Part shown: positions 45,262-55,989 of the stretch, piece by piece
Position numbering within the stretch: the first letter of the stretch is position 1
Layout: each line of letters starts with the position of its first letter
DNA from: Negativicutes bacterium
GTDB taxonomy: Bacteria; Bacillota; Negativicutes; Anaeromusales; Anaeromusaceae
DNA: 64,000 bases
Assembly: GCA_009929485.1 (NCBI GenBank)
Contig: SAAJ01000003.1
Coordinates: forward strand, 1 to 64,000
Direction of reading: 5' to 3'
Translations under genes and position numbers: made by a program
The notes under the pieces: generated by a model
The model's database searches: none
What the model was told of the DNA's origin: nothing
What the model saw: only the letters and a program-made list of their open reading frames with translations

Positions 45262-46632
45262 CTATTCCGCAAGGAACATATAGCGCATTACTACCAGCAC
45301 CGCCAGGATATAGACAATCCAATGGGCTTCTTTGCCGCGCCCATTGATGAGCTTTAAGAGAGGGTACAGTACCAGACCAGCAGAAATGCCGTTGGCAATA
45401 CTATAAGTAAAAGGCATCAGAATAATAGTCATAAAAGCTGGGAAAAACTCAGTGAAATCGGTGAAATCAATGTTGCGCACCGACTCCATCATCAAGGCAC
45501 CGACAATAATCAAGGCCGGAGCCGTTGCCGCGCTGGGAATGAGCCCCACCAACGGCGTGAAGAACATGGACAACAAGAACAGCGAGCCGCAAACTACAGC
45601 CGTCAGGCCGGTACGACCGCCAACACCAACGCCAGCGGCGCTTTCCACAAAAGCGGTAATGGTGCTGGTTCCCAAAAGCGAACCGATGCTGACGCCGGCG
45701 GCATCAGTAAGCATCGCTTTACCCATGCCTGGAAAGCGTCCTGTTTTGTCCATCAGGCCAGCTTTCGTAGCCATCCCCACCATAGTGCCCATGGCATCGA
45801 AGAGTTCCACAAAGGTAAAGGTGAAAATAATAGTTAAGAGTCCCATATTCAAGGCACCCATAATATCCAAGGCAAAAAAAGCATTGCGGCTGAAATCGGG
45901 AATGGAAACCGGCGAAAAGCCAGCGGGAATATTAACAATTCCCGTCGCAATGCCTGCAAGCGAAGTCAGCAGAATGCCAATCAAAATTGCGCCTTTTACT
46001 TGACGGCCCATTAAAATCGCCGTGATAAAAAGACCGCACAGCGCCAAAAAGACATCAGGACTGCCCAATTTTCCCAGCTCGATAATGGTTTCAAAGGACA
46101 GCGGCGTACCATTGCCATGTGCCGCGACTATCTTTTCCAGCGTCGGCGGAATGAGCGACAAGCGAATGCTCATAATGCCGGAAAGTTTCAAGCCAACCAC
46201 AGTGATAAACAAGCCAATCCCTACAGTAATTGCATGTTTCAAGGCCATTGGCATGCCCTCTACGAGCAATTGGCGGACCCGGGTAACCGTCAACAAAATA
46301 AAAATAATACCGGAAATAAAAACGGCGCCCAAAGCGGCCTGCCACGGCACACCCATGCCGATGATAACAGTAAACGCATAAAATGCATTCAGGCCCATTC
46401 CCGGAGCCATAGCGATCGGATAGTTAACAAACAAGCCCATCATAATTGTAACCAGACCGGCTCCAATGGAAGTGGCCAGCAAGACGGCGTTTTTGTCCAT
46501 CCCTGCGGCGCCCAGAATGCTGGGATTGACAAACAGGATATAAGCCATAGCCATAAACGTAGTAATCCCTGCGGTGATTTCGGTATTTACATTGGTGTTT
46601 CTTTCACGCAATGCAAATAGCTTTTCCAACAT
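45262..46632 (-). CDS. pbuG: Guanine/hypoxanthine permease (AzgA-like NCS2 family)
   Basis: 456-aa inner-membrane purine importer with about 12-14 helices. Seen: TEITAGITTFMAMAYILFVNP, NYPIAMAPGMGLNAFYAF, FVELFDAMGTMVGMATKAG, and the C-terminal TSTITAFVESAAGVGVGGRTGLTAVV. These are hallmarks of the AzgA/PbuG branch. A guanine-type riboswitch and its terminator lie in the 5' leader, so import falls when guanine or hypoxanthine is plentiful. The purine operon follows in the same direction. Confidence 0.95.
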   Translation of the reverse strand: MLEKLFALRERNTNVNTEITAGITTFMAMAYILFVNPSILGAAGMDKNAVLLATSIGAGLVTIMMGLFVNYPIAMAPGMGLNAFYAFTVIIGMGVPWQAALGAVFISGIIFILLTVTRVRQLLVEGMPMALKHAITVGIGLFITVVGLKLSGIMSIRLSLIPPTLEKIVAAHGNGTPLSFETIIELGKLGSPDVFLALCGLFITAILMGRQVKGAILIGILLTSLAGIATGIVNIPAGFSPVSIPDFSRNAFFALDIMGALNMGLLTIIFTFTFVELFDAMGTMVGMATKAGLMDKTGRFPGMGKAMLTDAAGVSIGSLLGTSTITAFVESAAGVGVGGRTGLTAVVCGSLFLLSMFFTPLVGLIPSAATAPALIIVGALMMESVRNIDFTDFTEFFPAFMTIILMPFTYSIANGISAGLVLYPLLKLINGRGKEAHWIVYILAVLVVMRYMFLAE

Positions 46633-46715
46633 GTGCGTCTCTCCTCTGTCTGCTATTTTTTTGATACCTAGAGAAATCTCCTGATTTTCCGAATAAGCGC
46701 AGCCACCTGCTCAAA

Positions 46716-46773
46716 CAAAAAACACCGCCAGAAAATTCGCGGGTTTTGCCTGAGCGAAAATTCCGTCCGGTGC
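46716..46773 (-). terminator. Riboswitch-controlled terminator before pbuG
   Basis: Imperfect long stem in which CACCG...TTTTCGC pairs with GCGAATTTTC...CGGTG, followed on the minus strand by TTTTTTG. It is the expression platform of the purine riboswitch. Confidence 0.8.
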
Positions 46774-46823
46774 GGCAGCTAGGGAGTCTTTCCCTGCACT
46801 ATCTGGCATCTGCTGGAGATTCC

Positions 46824-46891
46824 GCTCGTAGTCAGACAATTTACGGTTGTCCGGTAGAGACATTTGGGCCGTATTCCCAAACATATACGAG
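46824..46891 (-). ncRNA. Purine riboswitch, guanine type
   Basis: Stem CTCGTA / TACGAG closes the aptamer. Conserved joints seen on the minus strand: TCTACCGG, ACCGTAAAT and GACTACGAG. The base that decides ligand (the C of GACTA) is C, which selects guanine, hypoxanthine or xanthine; adenine types have U there. It controls pbuG. Confidence 0.95.
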
Positions 46892-47051
46892 CCGTATGCG
46901 GTTACGGTTTTATTTTAACAGCATCAGCAGAGTGAGTCAACGAAAACATGAACCTTGTTTCTTCATTTTTCTTTAACGTTCGGGTTTCTGTTTTTTTCTT
47001 TTTTCTTTAAGATTTTTTATTTTTTGTACGATATAAGGGATGAAGGTCCTG

Positions 47052-47065
47052 TGTCATACGTGACA
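47052..47065. promoter_or_regulatory. Inverted repeat TGTCA-N4-TGACA before the small ORF
   Basis: Perfect 5-bp arms lie about 20 bp downstream of a -10-like GATATAAG on the plus strand and about 30 bp before the small ORF. The regulator is unknown. The rest of 46892-47051 is T-rich promoter sequence for the two divergent transcripts. Confidence 0.35.
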
Positions 47066-47093
47066 AATCCTAAAGTAAAGGAGGCCCCTCGTC

Positions 47094-47294
47094 ATGGTTG
47101 AACGCATACAACGCATCAATCGCATCCGCCCTGTTGATTCTTACTCCTCGGGGCAGTCCGGTTTGAAGCAAAAGCGCAAAAAACAAGCTCCTTCCTTTGG
47201 TCGTTCCTTACAAAAGGAAGTGGCTGCCGAAGCGGATAAAGAGAAAAACACTCCCCTGCCGCCGTTACAAGCGACCATTTACTATACGGTATAG
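47094..47294 (+). CDS. Small basic hypothetical protein
   Basis: 66 aa, highly basic at the centre (LKQKRKKQAPSFGRSLQKEV), with no membrane segment and no cysteine. Not recognised. AAAGGAGG lies 9 nt before the ATG, and a strong terminator follows the stop after about 10 bp, so it looks like a real single-gene transcript diverging from pbuG. RINRIRPVDSY at the start may be the conserved part. Confidence 0.65.
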   Translation: MVERIQRINRIRPVDSYSSGQSGLKQKRKKQAPSFGRSLQKEVAAEADKEKNTPLPPLQATIYYTV

Positions 47295-47301
47295 ATAACA
47301 A

Positions 47302-47347
47302 TAAAAAAATGACCGTAACGCCCAAACGGCTTTACGGTCATTTTTTT
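47302..47347. terminator. Bidirectional terminator between the small ORF and guaA
   Basis: AATGACCGTAA / TTTACGGTCATT stem with A and T runs on both sides. Ends the small ORF rightward and guaA leftward. Confidence 0.9.
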
Positions 47348-47384
47348 ATTGTCGAGGGGCGCTAAGCGCCCCTCGACAACTTAC

Positions 47385-48938
47385 TTATTCAAATTCAATT
47401 GTTGCTGGCGGTTTCCCTGTGCAATCATAAAGCACACGGTTAACGCCTTTTACTTCATTTACAATACGACTGGTAACAATCGCGAGTACTTCCCACGGAA
47501 GCTGCGCGCTTTCAGCGGTCATAAAATCAGATGTCATAACGGCACGAAGAGCAATCGCATAATCATACGTACGACCATCCCCCATAACACCAACCGAACG
47601 CATATTGGTGAGCGCTGCAAAATACTGTCCCAGATCTTTCGCTACGCCGGCTTTTGCTACTTCTTCACTGTAAATAGCATCCGCATCCTGAACGATCTGT
47701 ACTTTTTCTTCTGTCACTTCACCGATGATACGAATACCAAGTCCCGGGCCTGGGAACGGCTGACGGCTGACAAGATATTCCGGAATCTGTAATTCCCGAC
47801 CAGCTTTTCTTACTTCATCTTTAAATAACAGGCGCAGCGGTTCTACGATTTCTTTGAAATCAACATAATCCGGCAGACCGCCTACATTATGATGGGATTT
47901 GATAACCGCCGATTTGCCCAGACCACTTTCGATAACGTCCGGATAGATGGTTCCCTGTACGAGGAAATCCACCTTGCCAATTTTTTTAGCTTCATCTTCG
48001 AATACACGAATGAATTCTTCGCCAATAATTTTACGCTTTGTTTCCGGATCAGAAACACCCTTGAGTTTTGCATAGAAGCGCTCTTTAGCATTTACGCGAA
48101 TGAAGTTCAGGTCATAATGACCATCCGGACCAAATACAGCTTCAACTTCATCGCCTTCATTTTTTCTCAGTAAGCCATGATCAACAAATACACAGGTCAG
48201 TTGTTTGCCGACAGCTTTTGACAGCAATACAGCAGCAACAGAGGAGTCAACCCCGCCCGACAAGGCGCAGAGAACTTTTCCGTCGCCAATCTTCTGGCGA
48301 AGCGTCTGAATTGTCGCTTCTACAAAGGAATCCATTTTCCAGTCGCCATTGCATTCACATACATTGAAAATAAAGTTATGAAGCATTTTCATACCTTCAA
48401 CGGTATGCATAACTTCCGGATGGAACTGTACAGCGTAGAGTTTTTCGGCTTCATTTTCCATCGCTGCCACCGGACATACAGGTGTAGAGGCTGTAACCTT
48501 AAAGGATGCCGGAGCTTCTGCAATATAATCCGTATGACTCATCCAGCAAATCGTTTCCTTGGAAACCCCTGCAAAGATTTTAGAGCTTTCGCCTTTAATG
48601 CTGACTTCCGTTTTGCCATATTCGCTGACCGGAGCGGTTGCAACCTTGCCCCCCAGTAAATGTGCCATAAGCTGTGAGCCGTAGCAAATTCCCAAAACCG
48701 GAATTCCCAGCTTTAAAAGTTCTGCACTGCATACGGCAGAATCCTTTTCATACACACTATTCGGGCCGCCGGTAAAAATAATCCCTTTAGGCTGCATTTT
48801 TTTTATCTCTTCAATGCTCATCGTATACGGAAAAACTTCGCAATATACGTTGCACTCTCTGACGCGTCTGGCAATCAGCTGGTTGTACTGCCCGCCGAAA
48901 TCCATAACCAAAATAAATTCATTTTGTTTGGCACTCAT
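47385..48938 (-). CDS. guaA: GMP synthase (glutamine-hydrolysing)
   Basis: About 517 aa. Glutaminase domain (1-195): [33 protein letters not shown] with the Cys nucleophile, [13 protein letters not shown] pyrophosphatase domain: [15 protein letters not shown] (PP-loop). C-terminal dimer domain: [21 protein letters not shown], ending [15 protein letters not shown] 48938 follows AAAGGGGG; the frame also allows TTG 48944. Converts XMP to GMP. It lies about 45 bp after the menaquinone genes and may be read through from them. Confidence 0.97.
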   Translation of the reverse strand: MSAKQNEFILVMDFGGQYNQLIARRVRECNVYCEVFPYTMSIEEIKKMQPKGIIFTGGPNSVYEKDSAVCSAELLKLGIPVLGICYGSQLMAHLLGGKVATAPVSEYGKTEVSIKGESSKIFAGVSKETICWMSHTDYIAEAPASFKVTASTPVCPVAAMENEAEKLYAVQFHPEVMHTVEGMKMLHNFIFNVCECNGDWKMDSFVEATIQTLRQKIGDGKVLCALSGGVDSSVAAVLLSKAVGKQLTCVFVDHGLLRKNEGDEVEAVFGPDGHYDLNFIRVNAKERFYAKLKGVSDPETKRKIIGEEFIRVFEDEAKKIGKVDFLVQGTIYPDVIESGLGKSAVIKSHHNVGGLPDYVDFKEIVEPLRLLFKDEVRKAGRELQIPEYLVSRQPFPGPGLGIRIIGEVTEEKVQIVQDADAIYSEEVAKAGVAKDLGQYFAALTNMRSVGVMGDGRTYDYAIALRAVMTSDFMTAESAQLPWEVLAIVTSRIVNEVKGVNRVLYDCTGKPPATIEFE

Positions 48939-48984
48939 GAACAAGCCCCCTTTCTATATGAAGAAAATTAAACCACACCCGAGG

Positions 48985-49809
48985 CTACTTGTAAATACCT
49001 TTTAAGAGCGTTTCTTTACGCAAGCTGGCGCATTCGCACTCGCCCACAGTACGCAAATGACGAATTGTGTCAAGGAGAATGCGGCTGAGCATGGGGGCGT
49101 CATCATAAAAAATATCTTGTAAGTCTTTGTGGGACCAGTTTTTCACAACCCCTTCGCCGTAATTGACGACAAAGTACAACCCTGCAAAACAGGCGCCGAT
49201 TTCCCTTGCTAGATATACTTCCGGACAAATGCTCTGGCCAACAATGTCCGCATGGCCCTTGAGCATGGCGATTTCCGCCGGACTTTCAAAATGCCGTCCG
49301 TCTGTAACCGCATATATTCCTCTGCTGAAAATACGTCCTAAATAGTGTTCTTTAGCGGTTTCTACCAGCACTTCCCGCATTTCCGGACAGATGGCATCGC
49401 GCATCACCAACAGGTAATGCCCCTCAAGGCCGACATCTTTACGCATGGACTGATCCAAGTAATCATGGGGAATGACAATATCCCGGGGATCCAGGAGATG
49501 ATTGACGGTACCAACGCCGCCTTCCCCTAGAATGCGGCGTACGCCTGCCTCGCGGAGCACCCAGAAAATCTGCCTAGAAGCGTCGGCACGGCTGACCTGC
49601 CGACCCCAGCCATGCATTTTGCAGGTTAACACCGGCTTTTCATCTACCGTAAACAGCCGAAACGGCGGACTTTCACCATAAGGCGTTTCAAAAACCAGTT
49701 GGTCTTCCAAAAGAACAACCCCTGGATCATCCGCCCCTAAGGGAAAATCACTGGATAGAGTACCCGAGCCGCCGATGACGGCAAAATCAGCCTGAACCGT
49801 TACCTTCAT
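48985..49809 (-). CDS. MTAP/PNP-family purine nucleoside phosphorylase in the menaquinone cluster
   Basis: About 274 aa, nucleoside phosphorylase fold of the MTAP branch: FAVIGGSGTLSSDF (phosphate loop), HGWGRQVSRADASRQIFWVLREAGV, GEGGVGTVNHLLDPRDIVIPHDYLDQ, ICPEMREVLVETA, and GRHFESPAEIAMLKGHADIVGQSICPEVYLAREIGACFAGLYFVVNYGEG. The start overlaps the mqnC stop (ATGA). The futalosine pathway needs removal of the purine base from futalosine or aminofutalosine, usually by the hydrolase MqnB; this gene sits where that step is missing. Function inferred from context; 5'-methylthioadenosine salvage is the alternative. Confidence 0.8.
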   Translation of the reverse strand: MKVTVQADFAVIGGSGTLSSDFPLGADDPGVVLLEDQLVFETPYGESPPFRLFTVDEKPVLTCKMHGWGRQVSRADASRQIFWVLREAGVRRILGEGGVGTVNHLLDPRDIVIPHDYLDQSMRKDVGLEGHYLLVMRDAICPEMREVLVETAKEHYLGRIFSRGIYAVTDGRHFESPAEIAMLKGHADIVGQSICPEVYLAREIGACFAGLYFVVNYGEGVVKNWSHKDLQDIFYDDAPMLSRILLDTIRHLRTVGECECASLRKETLLKGIYK

Positions 49810-50843
49810 GCTTCCACCTCATCATCAAAACGTTTGATAATTTCATATACTGTATTACGCTGCGCCGGTCTTCTGCCGGCTTGTCGAATCAGGCGAACCA
49901 TGGACTCTACATTCATCGCATGCGACGTACCCGCCGCCTTAACAACATTTTCCTCCAGCATGACGCTGCCCAAATCATTAGCGCCAAAAGCCAGGGTCAA
50001 CTGCCCAATTTCCTTGCCCTGAGTCACCCAAGAGCCTTGCACCGTGTGAATGTTATCCAGATACAGCCGCGCCACCGCCAGCGTACGCAAGTATTCCCAA
50101 GAGGAAATCTTTTCGCCCCCCAGCTCATTATTCCCCGGTTGGTACGTCCAGAGGATGAACGCCCGGAAGCCGCCGGTTTCCTCTTGCAAGCGTTTGATTT
50201 TCTCCAAATGCTCCAGCCGCTGCGCTCGGCTTTCCCCCATGCCGATTACCATGGTGGCTGTCGTGCCAAAGCCCAAAAGCTGCGCCTGGCGCATTACGTC
50301 CAGCCATTCGCCGCTGGAAATTTTTTTAGGGCTCACGCGCTGGCGAATCTCATCTACTAAAATTTCCGCGCCGCCTCCTGGCAGCGAGTCAAGGCCAGCC
50401 TCCCGCAATTGCCGCAGCACTTCCGGTATTGAAAGACCGCTTTGCTTAGAGAAATAAAAAATTTCCGTCGGCGAAAACGAATGAATTACAATATCATAGC
50501 GCGCTTTAATCGCCTTCACTAAATCCAAATACCAGGAAAAAGGCAAATCCGGATGCAGTCCGCCTTGCATGAGAATTTGCGTACCGCCGGCTGCTACCGT
50601 CTCGCCGACTTTCTCCAGCACCTCTTCATGAGTCAGCACATAGCCTTCCGGATGTCCGGGACGCCGAAAAAAAGCGCAAAAGCGACACTCGCTGGTGCAA
50701 ATATTTGTATAGTTAATATTGCGGTCCACAATAAAAGTTACCGTATCGTCTGGAAAACGTTGGCGCCGACAAGCGTCCGCCGCCAAGCCCAACGTTAAAA
50801 TATCTTCTTGTTCCAGAAGCGCCAAGGCTTCCTCTTTTTTCAT
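49806..50843 (-). CDS. mqnC: Cyclic dehypoxanthinyl futalosine synthase
   Basis: Radical SAM enzyme of the futalosine menaquinone pathway, 345 aa. Cluster motif CTSECRFCAFF (Cx3Cx2C). Also seen: NYTNICTSEC, ILMQGGLHPDLPFSWYLDLV, SLPGGGAEILVDEIR, and TATMVIGMGESRAQRLEHL. It cyclises dehypoxanthine futalosine. Coupled by 4-bp overlaps to mqnA upstream and to the phosphorylase downstream. Confidence 0.93.
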   Translation of the reverse strand: MKKEEALALLEQEDILTLGLAADACRRQRFPDDTVTFIVDRNINYTNICTSECRFCAFFRRPGHPEGYVLTHEEVLEKVGETVAAGGTQILMQGGLHPDLPFSWYLDLVKAIKARYDIVIHSFSPTEIFYFSKQSGLSIPEVLRQLREAGLDSLPGGGAEILVDEIRQRVSPKKISSGEWLDVMRQAQLLGFGTTATMVIGMGESRAQRLEHLEKIKRLQEETGGFRAFILWTYQPGNNELGGEKISSWEYLRTLAVARLYLDNIHTVQGSWVTQGKEIGQLTLAFGANDLGSVMLEENVVKAAGTSHAMNVESMVRLIRQAGRRPAQRNTVYEIIKRFDDEVEA

Positions 50844-51688
50844 GCCTGCGCCTCCCCGGCAAATGCCAGTTGCGGCACTTTTTCAATCAGTCCCAACGCA
50901 TGCGCCCGCTGGTAAAAGCCCAGCAACGCCTGCTGATGTGTGGGCGTCAGCTCGTAATTTAAAAGGCCGATATAATGCACAATCTCTGCCGGTGTAAAAC
51001 CGTCCCGGCGAATCCAAGCCGCCGCCTCGTCCAGATGCTCCAAGCCGTAAGTAAAAGCCTCTCGCAAGCGCTGCTGCACTTGAGCCACTGCCTGCGGCTG
51101 TGCCGCGGCAAATTCACGCCTAGCCACCCAAACCGCGTAGACCATGCCGCCGCCAGTCAGCGCCCGCCATTGGCCGCCCATATCATAATAATAGTAGCCT
51201 TCTTGCTGATGCAAGTACGCTCCCAGGGCGTCATCGCCGATGAACAGCACCGCGTCAGCCTTATCCAAAACCTCTTCCGTCCACAAAGACGTCGTAGTTT
51301 CATAGCTCACTTGACGCAAACCGTAATGCTGCGCCAGCACAATTTTTAATTGGCGGTGCGAAGTAGCAGACTTGCTCGTCAGTAGCACCTTGCCGCCTTC
51401 CAGTTCCTCTATCGGCTTTTTAGAAACAAGCAAAATGCTTTCCAGCGCCGTCTCGGCGCTGATGGATAAATCCGGCAAAAGCAGCAGCTTATCCGCATGC
51501 TGTGCATAGATAATGGACGAAACCGGACTGACATCCAATTCGCCGGCCAACAGCTTCCCGTTCAACACGGCCGGCACGTCGCAGACAACCTCAAGTCCAG
51601 CGGCAAAGCCGCCTTCCATCAAAGCATAATCCAAAGGCAAACAGTTCAAAAACTGAATATGTCCTACCCTAGGACGCATTTCATTCAT
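50840..51688 (-). CDS. mqnA: Chorismate dehydratase
   Basis: About 282 aa, periplasmic-binding-protein-like fold that dehydrates chorismate to 3-enolpyruvylbenzoate, the first futalosine step. Seen: VGHIQFLNCLPLDYALMEG, VPAVLNGKLLAGELDVSPVSSIIYAQH, and LFIGDDALGAYLH. ATG 51688 has GGAGG 7 nt away; 51694 is too close. It overlaps the end of mqnE by 8 bp. Reading frame upstream to 51742 is ignored. Confidence 0.93.
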   Translation of the reverse strand: MNEMRPRVGHIQFLNCLPLDYALMEGGFAAGLEVVCDVPAVLNGKLLAGELDVSPVSSIIYAQHADKLLLLPDLSISAETALESILLVSKKPIEELEGGKVLLTSKSATSHRQLKIVLAQHYGLRQVSYETTTSLWTEEVLDKADAVLFIGDDALGAYLHQQEGYYYYDMGGQWRALTGGGMVYAVWVARREFAAAQPQAVAQVQQRLREAFTYGLEHLDEAAAWIRRDGFTPAEIVHYIGLLNYELTPTHQQALLGFYQRAHALGLIEKVPQLAFAGEAQA

Positions 51689-52775
51689 GTTCATTCCTCC
51701 CGTTGCAGGGGTGATAAAAGGTATCCCGTTCCACCGGAACATAGCCGGTTTCCCGGATTATGCCGCAAAGCTCCTCTTTGGTAATACCCTTGCGCGTAGT
51801 ACTTCCCGCGGCATGAATAATCTTTTCTTCCATGACGGTTCCGTCCATATCATCTACGCCAAAAGCCAGCGACAGCTGCGCCACAGGCATAGTCAGCATC
51901 ATCCAGAACGATTTGATGTGCTCCACATTATCCAACACCAGCCTCGCCAAGGCGATCATCTTCAAATCTTCCCAGGCGGAAGCTCGCTGCAATTGAGCAA
52001 AACCCGTATTGGCCGGATGAAAAGGAAAGGACACAAAGGCTTGAAAGCCGCCTGTCTCATCTTGAATATCACGCAGCGTCAGTAAATGCCGCAGACGCTG
52101 CTCTGGAGTTTCCACATGTCCGTAAAGCATGGTGGCATTCGTAGGAATGTTCATTTGATGCGCCGTGCGGATAATTTCAATCCATTCTGCGCTGTTCGCC
52201 TTATCCGGGCAAATGCGCCGCCGTACGGAGTCATCCAGAATTTCCGCGCCGCCGCCTGGCAGAGAATCCAATCCAGCTTCCTGCAGCTGCCGCAGCACTT
52301 CTCTAAAGGACAAACCGGTCAGCTTGGCAAAATGCCAAATTTCCACAGGTGTAAACGCTTTAATATGCAATTGCGGCCACTTGGTCTTAACTGCCCGTAC
52401 GATCTCCAAGTAGTAAGAAAAAGGCTGATCAGGATGCAGCGAACTCACCATATGCACTTCCGAAAGATCCGGCGCTTCCGCTACCGCCCTAGCCACCAAA
52501 TCAAGCACATCTTCTTGGGAAAGCAAAAAGCCCCGCTTATCGCCCTGCTTACAGGAAAAAGCGCACAAGGGACACCCTGCGGTACAAACGTTGCTCAAAT
52601 TCACATGACGGTTCACATTATAGTAGACTTCCTTGCCGCTGCTGCGCTCCTTGGCCGCCCGAGCCCACGCCCCTAAATCCAGCAAATTGGCCTGTTCATA
52701 CAACGCCAACGCATCTTCTAAATTTAGCCTCTCCCCTGCTTTCGCTTTGGAAGCGGCAATCTCCAACGCCTTCAT
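51681..52775 (-). CDS. mqnE: Aminofutalosine synthase
   Basis: Radical SAM enzyme, 364 aa, that joins 3-enolpyruvylbenzoate with SAM to give aminofutalosine. Cluster motif CTAGCPLCAFSC (Cx3Cx2C). Also seen: NVNRHVNLSNVC, SSLHPDQPFSYYLEIVRAVK, SLPGGGAEILDDSVRRRICP, and TNATMLYGHVETPEQRL. First gene of mqnE-A-C-phosphorylase; mqnD and mqnX/mqnB are not in the window. Confidence 0.93.
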   Translation of the reverse strand: MKALEIAASKAKAGERLNLEDALALYEQANLLDLGAWARAAKERSSGKEVYYNVNRHVNLSNVCTAGCPLCAFSCKQGDKRGFLLSQEDVLDLVARAVAEAPDLSEVHMVSSLHPDQPFSYYLEIVRAVKTKWPQLHIKAFTPVEIWHFAKLTGLSFREVLRQLQEAGLDSLPGGGAEILDDSVRRRICPDKANSAEWIEIIRTAHQMNIPTNATMLYGHVETPEQRLRHLLTLRDIQDETGGFQAFVSFPFHPANTGFAQLQRASAWEDLKMIALARLVLDNVEHIKSFWMMLTMPVAQLSLAFGVDDMDGTVMEEKIIHAAGSTTRKGITKEELCGIIRETGYVPVERDTFYHPCNGRNEHE

Positions 52776-52819
52776 GTATACGCCACCTTGTCTGTTGTTT
52801 TAAATCCGTGCAACACAAA

Positions 52820-52853
52820 GCAGGCTTGCAGTGCCAAAGCGCTGCAAGCCTGC
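52820..52853 (-). terminator. Hairpin after the membrane-protein gene
   Basis: Perfect 12-bp stem GCAGGCTTGCAG / CTGCAAGCCTGC, 10-nt loop, then TTTGTG on the minus strand. Probable terminator, weak T run. Confidence 0.55.
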
Positions 52854-52864
52854 CGAAGCAGTTT

Positions 52865-53536
52865 TTATCCCTGCCACTCCCAAAAAGGAAAACGGCGCAA
52901 AATCTTCGTGATAAAGTAATCGGAAAAAGAATAAGCCACCCGCAGCGTCAGCAGTATCGAAAAAGCGGTCAGCCACCCCAAAGCTTCTCCTGAACGATAT
53001 TCGTAGGGAACAAGCAATATTTCCAGACCGGTAACCACAACAAAAGCCAGCGCTAAAGGCACAAAAGAATGCACCACGCTAAAACCCATCTTGGAGTAAA
53101 GAATTCCACGCCCGGACACTCTTATGGAATTAAAAAAAGACAGCAATTCTTCATGCAGAGGCTCCGCCCATTCCCGGTAAAGACCGTGAACCACCAGCGA
53201 TCCTGCCGCTGGATAGCAGTTTTTCAGCACAAAGGACAGGGCCCCTCGATTCACTACCTCTACAGTCAAGCTCATACGATCCGGCTGGCCCCATTCGTCC
53301 AGCACCGCAAAAAGCTCTTCACGGCTGCTCACTGTGACTTCTTCCTCTTCCTCTTGCTCTGTTTTCTTCTTGCGCCCTAACGGATTGCAACCTCGAGCTA
53401 GCACGGCTTGCCAGTTGATTTCGCCTTCCCGCTCCAACCGCGACAATAAACTCTCCAATCCCTGCGCGTCCAAATGACAAGCAGGTAAATTACTCTTAAA
53501 TTCGTTGCTTTTTTCTTCTTGTTTTTGCACGCTCAC
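52865..53536 (-). CDS. Hypothetical membrane protein
   Basis: About 223 aa, not recognised. The N-terminal half is soluble, with an acidic run EQEEEEEVT near residue 63. Two membrane helices follow near 150-172 and 186-206 (SFVPLALAFVVVTGLEILLVP and AFSILLTLRVAYSF). The C-terminal end is basic. It stands alone between the menaquinone genes and groESL. Coding is supported by its length and helix pattern; the role is unknown. Confidence 0.7.
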   Translation of the reverse strand: MSVQKQEEKSNEFKSNLPACHLDAQGLESLLSRLEREGEINWQAVLARGCNPLGRKKKTEQEEEEEVTVSSREELFAVLDEWGQPDRMSLTVEVVNRGALSFVLKNCYPAAGSLVVHGLYREWAEPLHEELLSFFNSIRVSGRGILYSKMGFSVVHSFVPLALAFVVVTGLEILLVPYEYRSGEALGWLTAFSILLTLRVAYSFSDYFITKILRRFPFWEWQG

Positions 53537-53661
53537 GCCTTGCCCTCCATTTTACACTGTACTTTAAAACCACGAAAAATCAAAAAATTAATTTAAATTA
53601 TTCCTATTAGTGAAATGATAGCAAATCCGATAGTTCCGCGCAAGGAAAAAATAGGGTAATC

Positions 53662-53702
53662 TTGAACCCCTTTTCGCGTCTTTCGTGTATTTCGCGGTTC
53701 AA
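53662..53702. repeat. CGCGAAA-type intergenic repeat
   Basis: Minus-strand units CGCGAAA, CACGAAA and CGCGAAA spaced 8-9 bases, bounded by inverted TTGAACC (53662-53668) and GGTTCAA (53696-53702). A related ACCACGAAAA occurs at 53569-53578. Non-coding. Such degenerate blocks are dispersed in many bacterial genomes. Confidence 0.45.
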
Positions 53703-53722
53703 TTTCAAATTCTGCTGTATAC

Positions 53723-53766
53723 AAAAAAGAAGCTGCCCACGAGCTTAATCGCTCGTGAACAGCCTC
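53723..53766 (-). terminator. Terminator of groESL
   Basis: Near-perfect 16-bp stem (53729-53744 with 53751-53766), loop TTAATC, then TTCTTTTTTG on the minus strand. Confidence 0.9.
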
Positions 53767-53802
53767 TAATTTCAAGGAAATTCCGGTAACAAGGGGGCTT
53801 GA

Positions 53803-55467
<1,665 letters not shown>

Positions 55468-55496
55468 TTATATGCTTACGCCTAGGCTTGCGCCGA

Positions 55497-55781
<285 letters not shown>

Positions 55782-55815
55782 CTAGATACCCTCCCTTGAA
55801 GATGTCTTATTTTTG

Positions 55816-55842
55816 TTAGCACTCACCTTGATAGAGTGCTAA
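55816..55842. promoter_or_regulatory. CIRCE element (HrcA operator) of groESL
   Basis: TTAGCACTC-N9-GAGTGCTAA, a perfect match to CIRCE, 35 bp before groES. HrcA binding should repress groESL until heat or folding stress. Confidence 0.97.
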
Positions 55843-55893
55843 TCACATTTCTTATGATATAGAAAACGCTCAAAAAAATCAAGAGCTCTCTTG

Positions 55894-55923
55894 AAAAAAA
55901 ACGGCTGTTTTCAGCCGTTTTTC
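55894..55923. terminator. Bidirectional terminator after the ANTAR regulator
   Basis: ACGGCTG / CAGCCGT stem, 4-nt loop, A run and T run on both sides, about 65 bp past the response-regulator stop. Confidence 0.9.
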
Positions 55924-55989
55924 TTATTTATCCCCAAAATCACCCTTGTTTTCTTTTTTGCGCTCTTTTTTACACCTGTACACGCCTAT

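Noticed and set aside
46824-46891. Adenine-type assignment of the purine riboswitch
   Set aside because: The deciding base is C, which fits guanine-type ligands.
47385-48938. Lower GC content in guaA suggesting transfer
   Set aside because: Sampled 60-base lines ranged from about 38 to 60 percent GC and averaged about 49, close to neighbours; not convincing without a full calculation.
53593-53775. Open frame of 60 codons downstream of groEL
   Set aside because: It spans the groESL terminator and the CGCGAAA repeat; not a gene.
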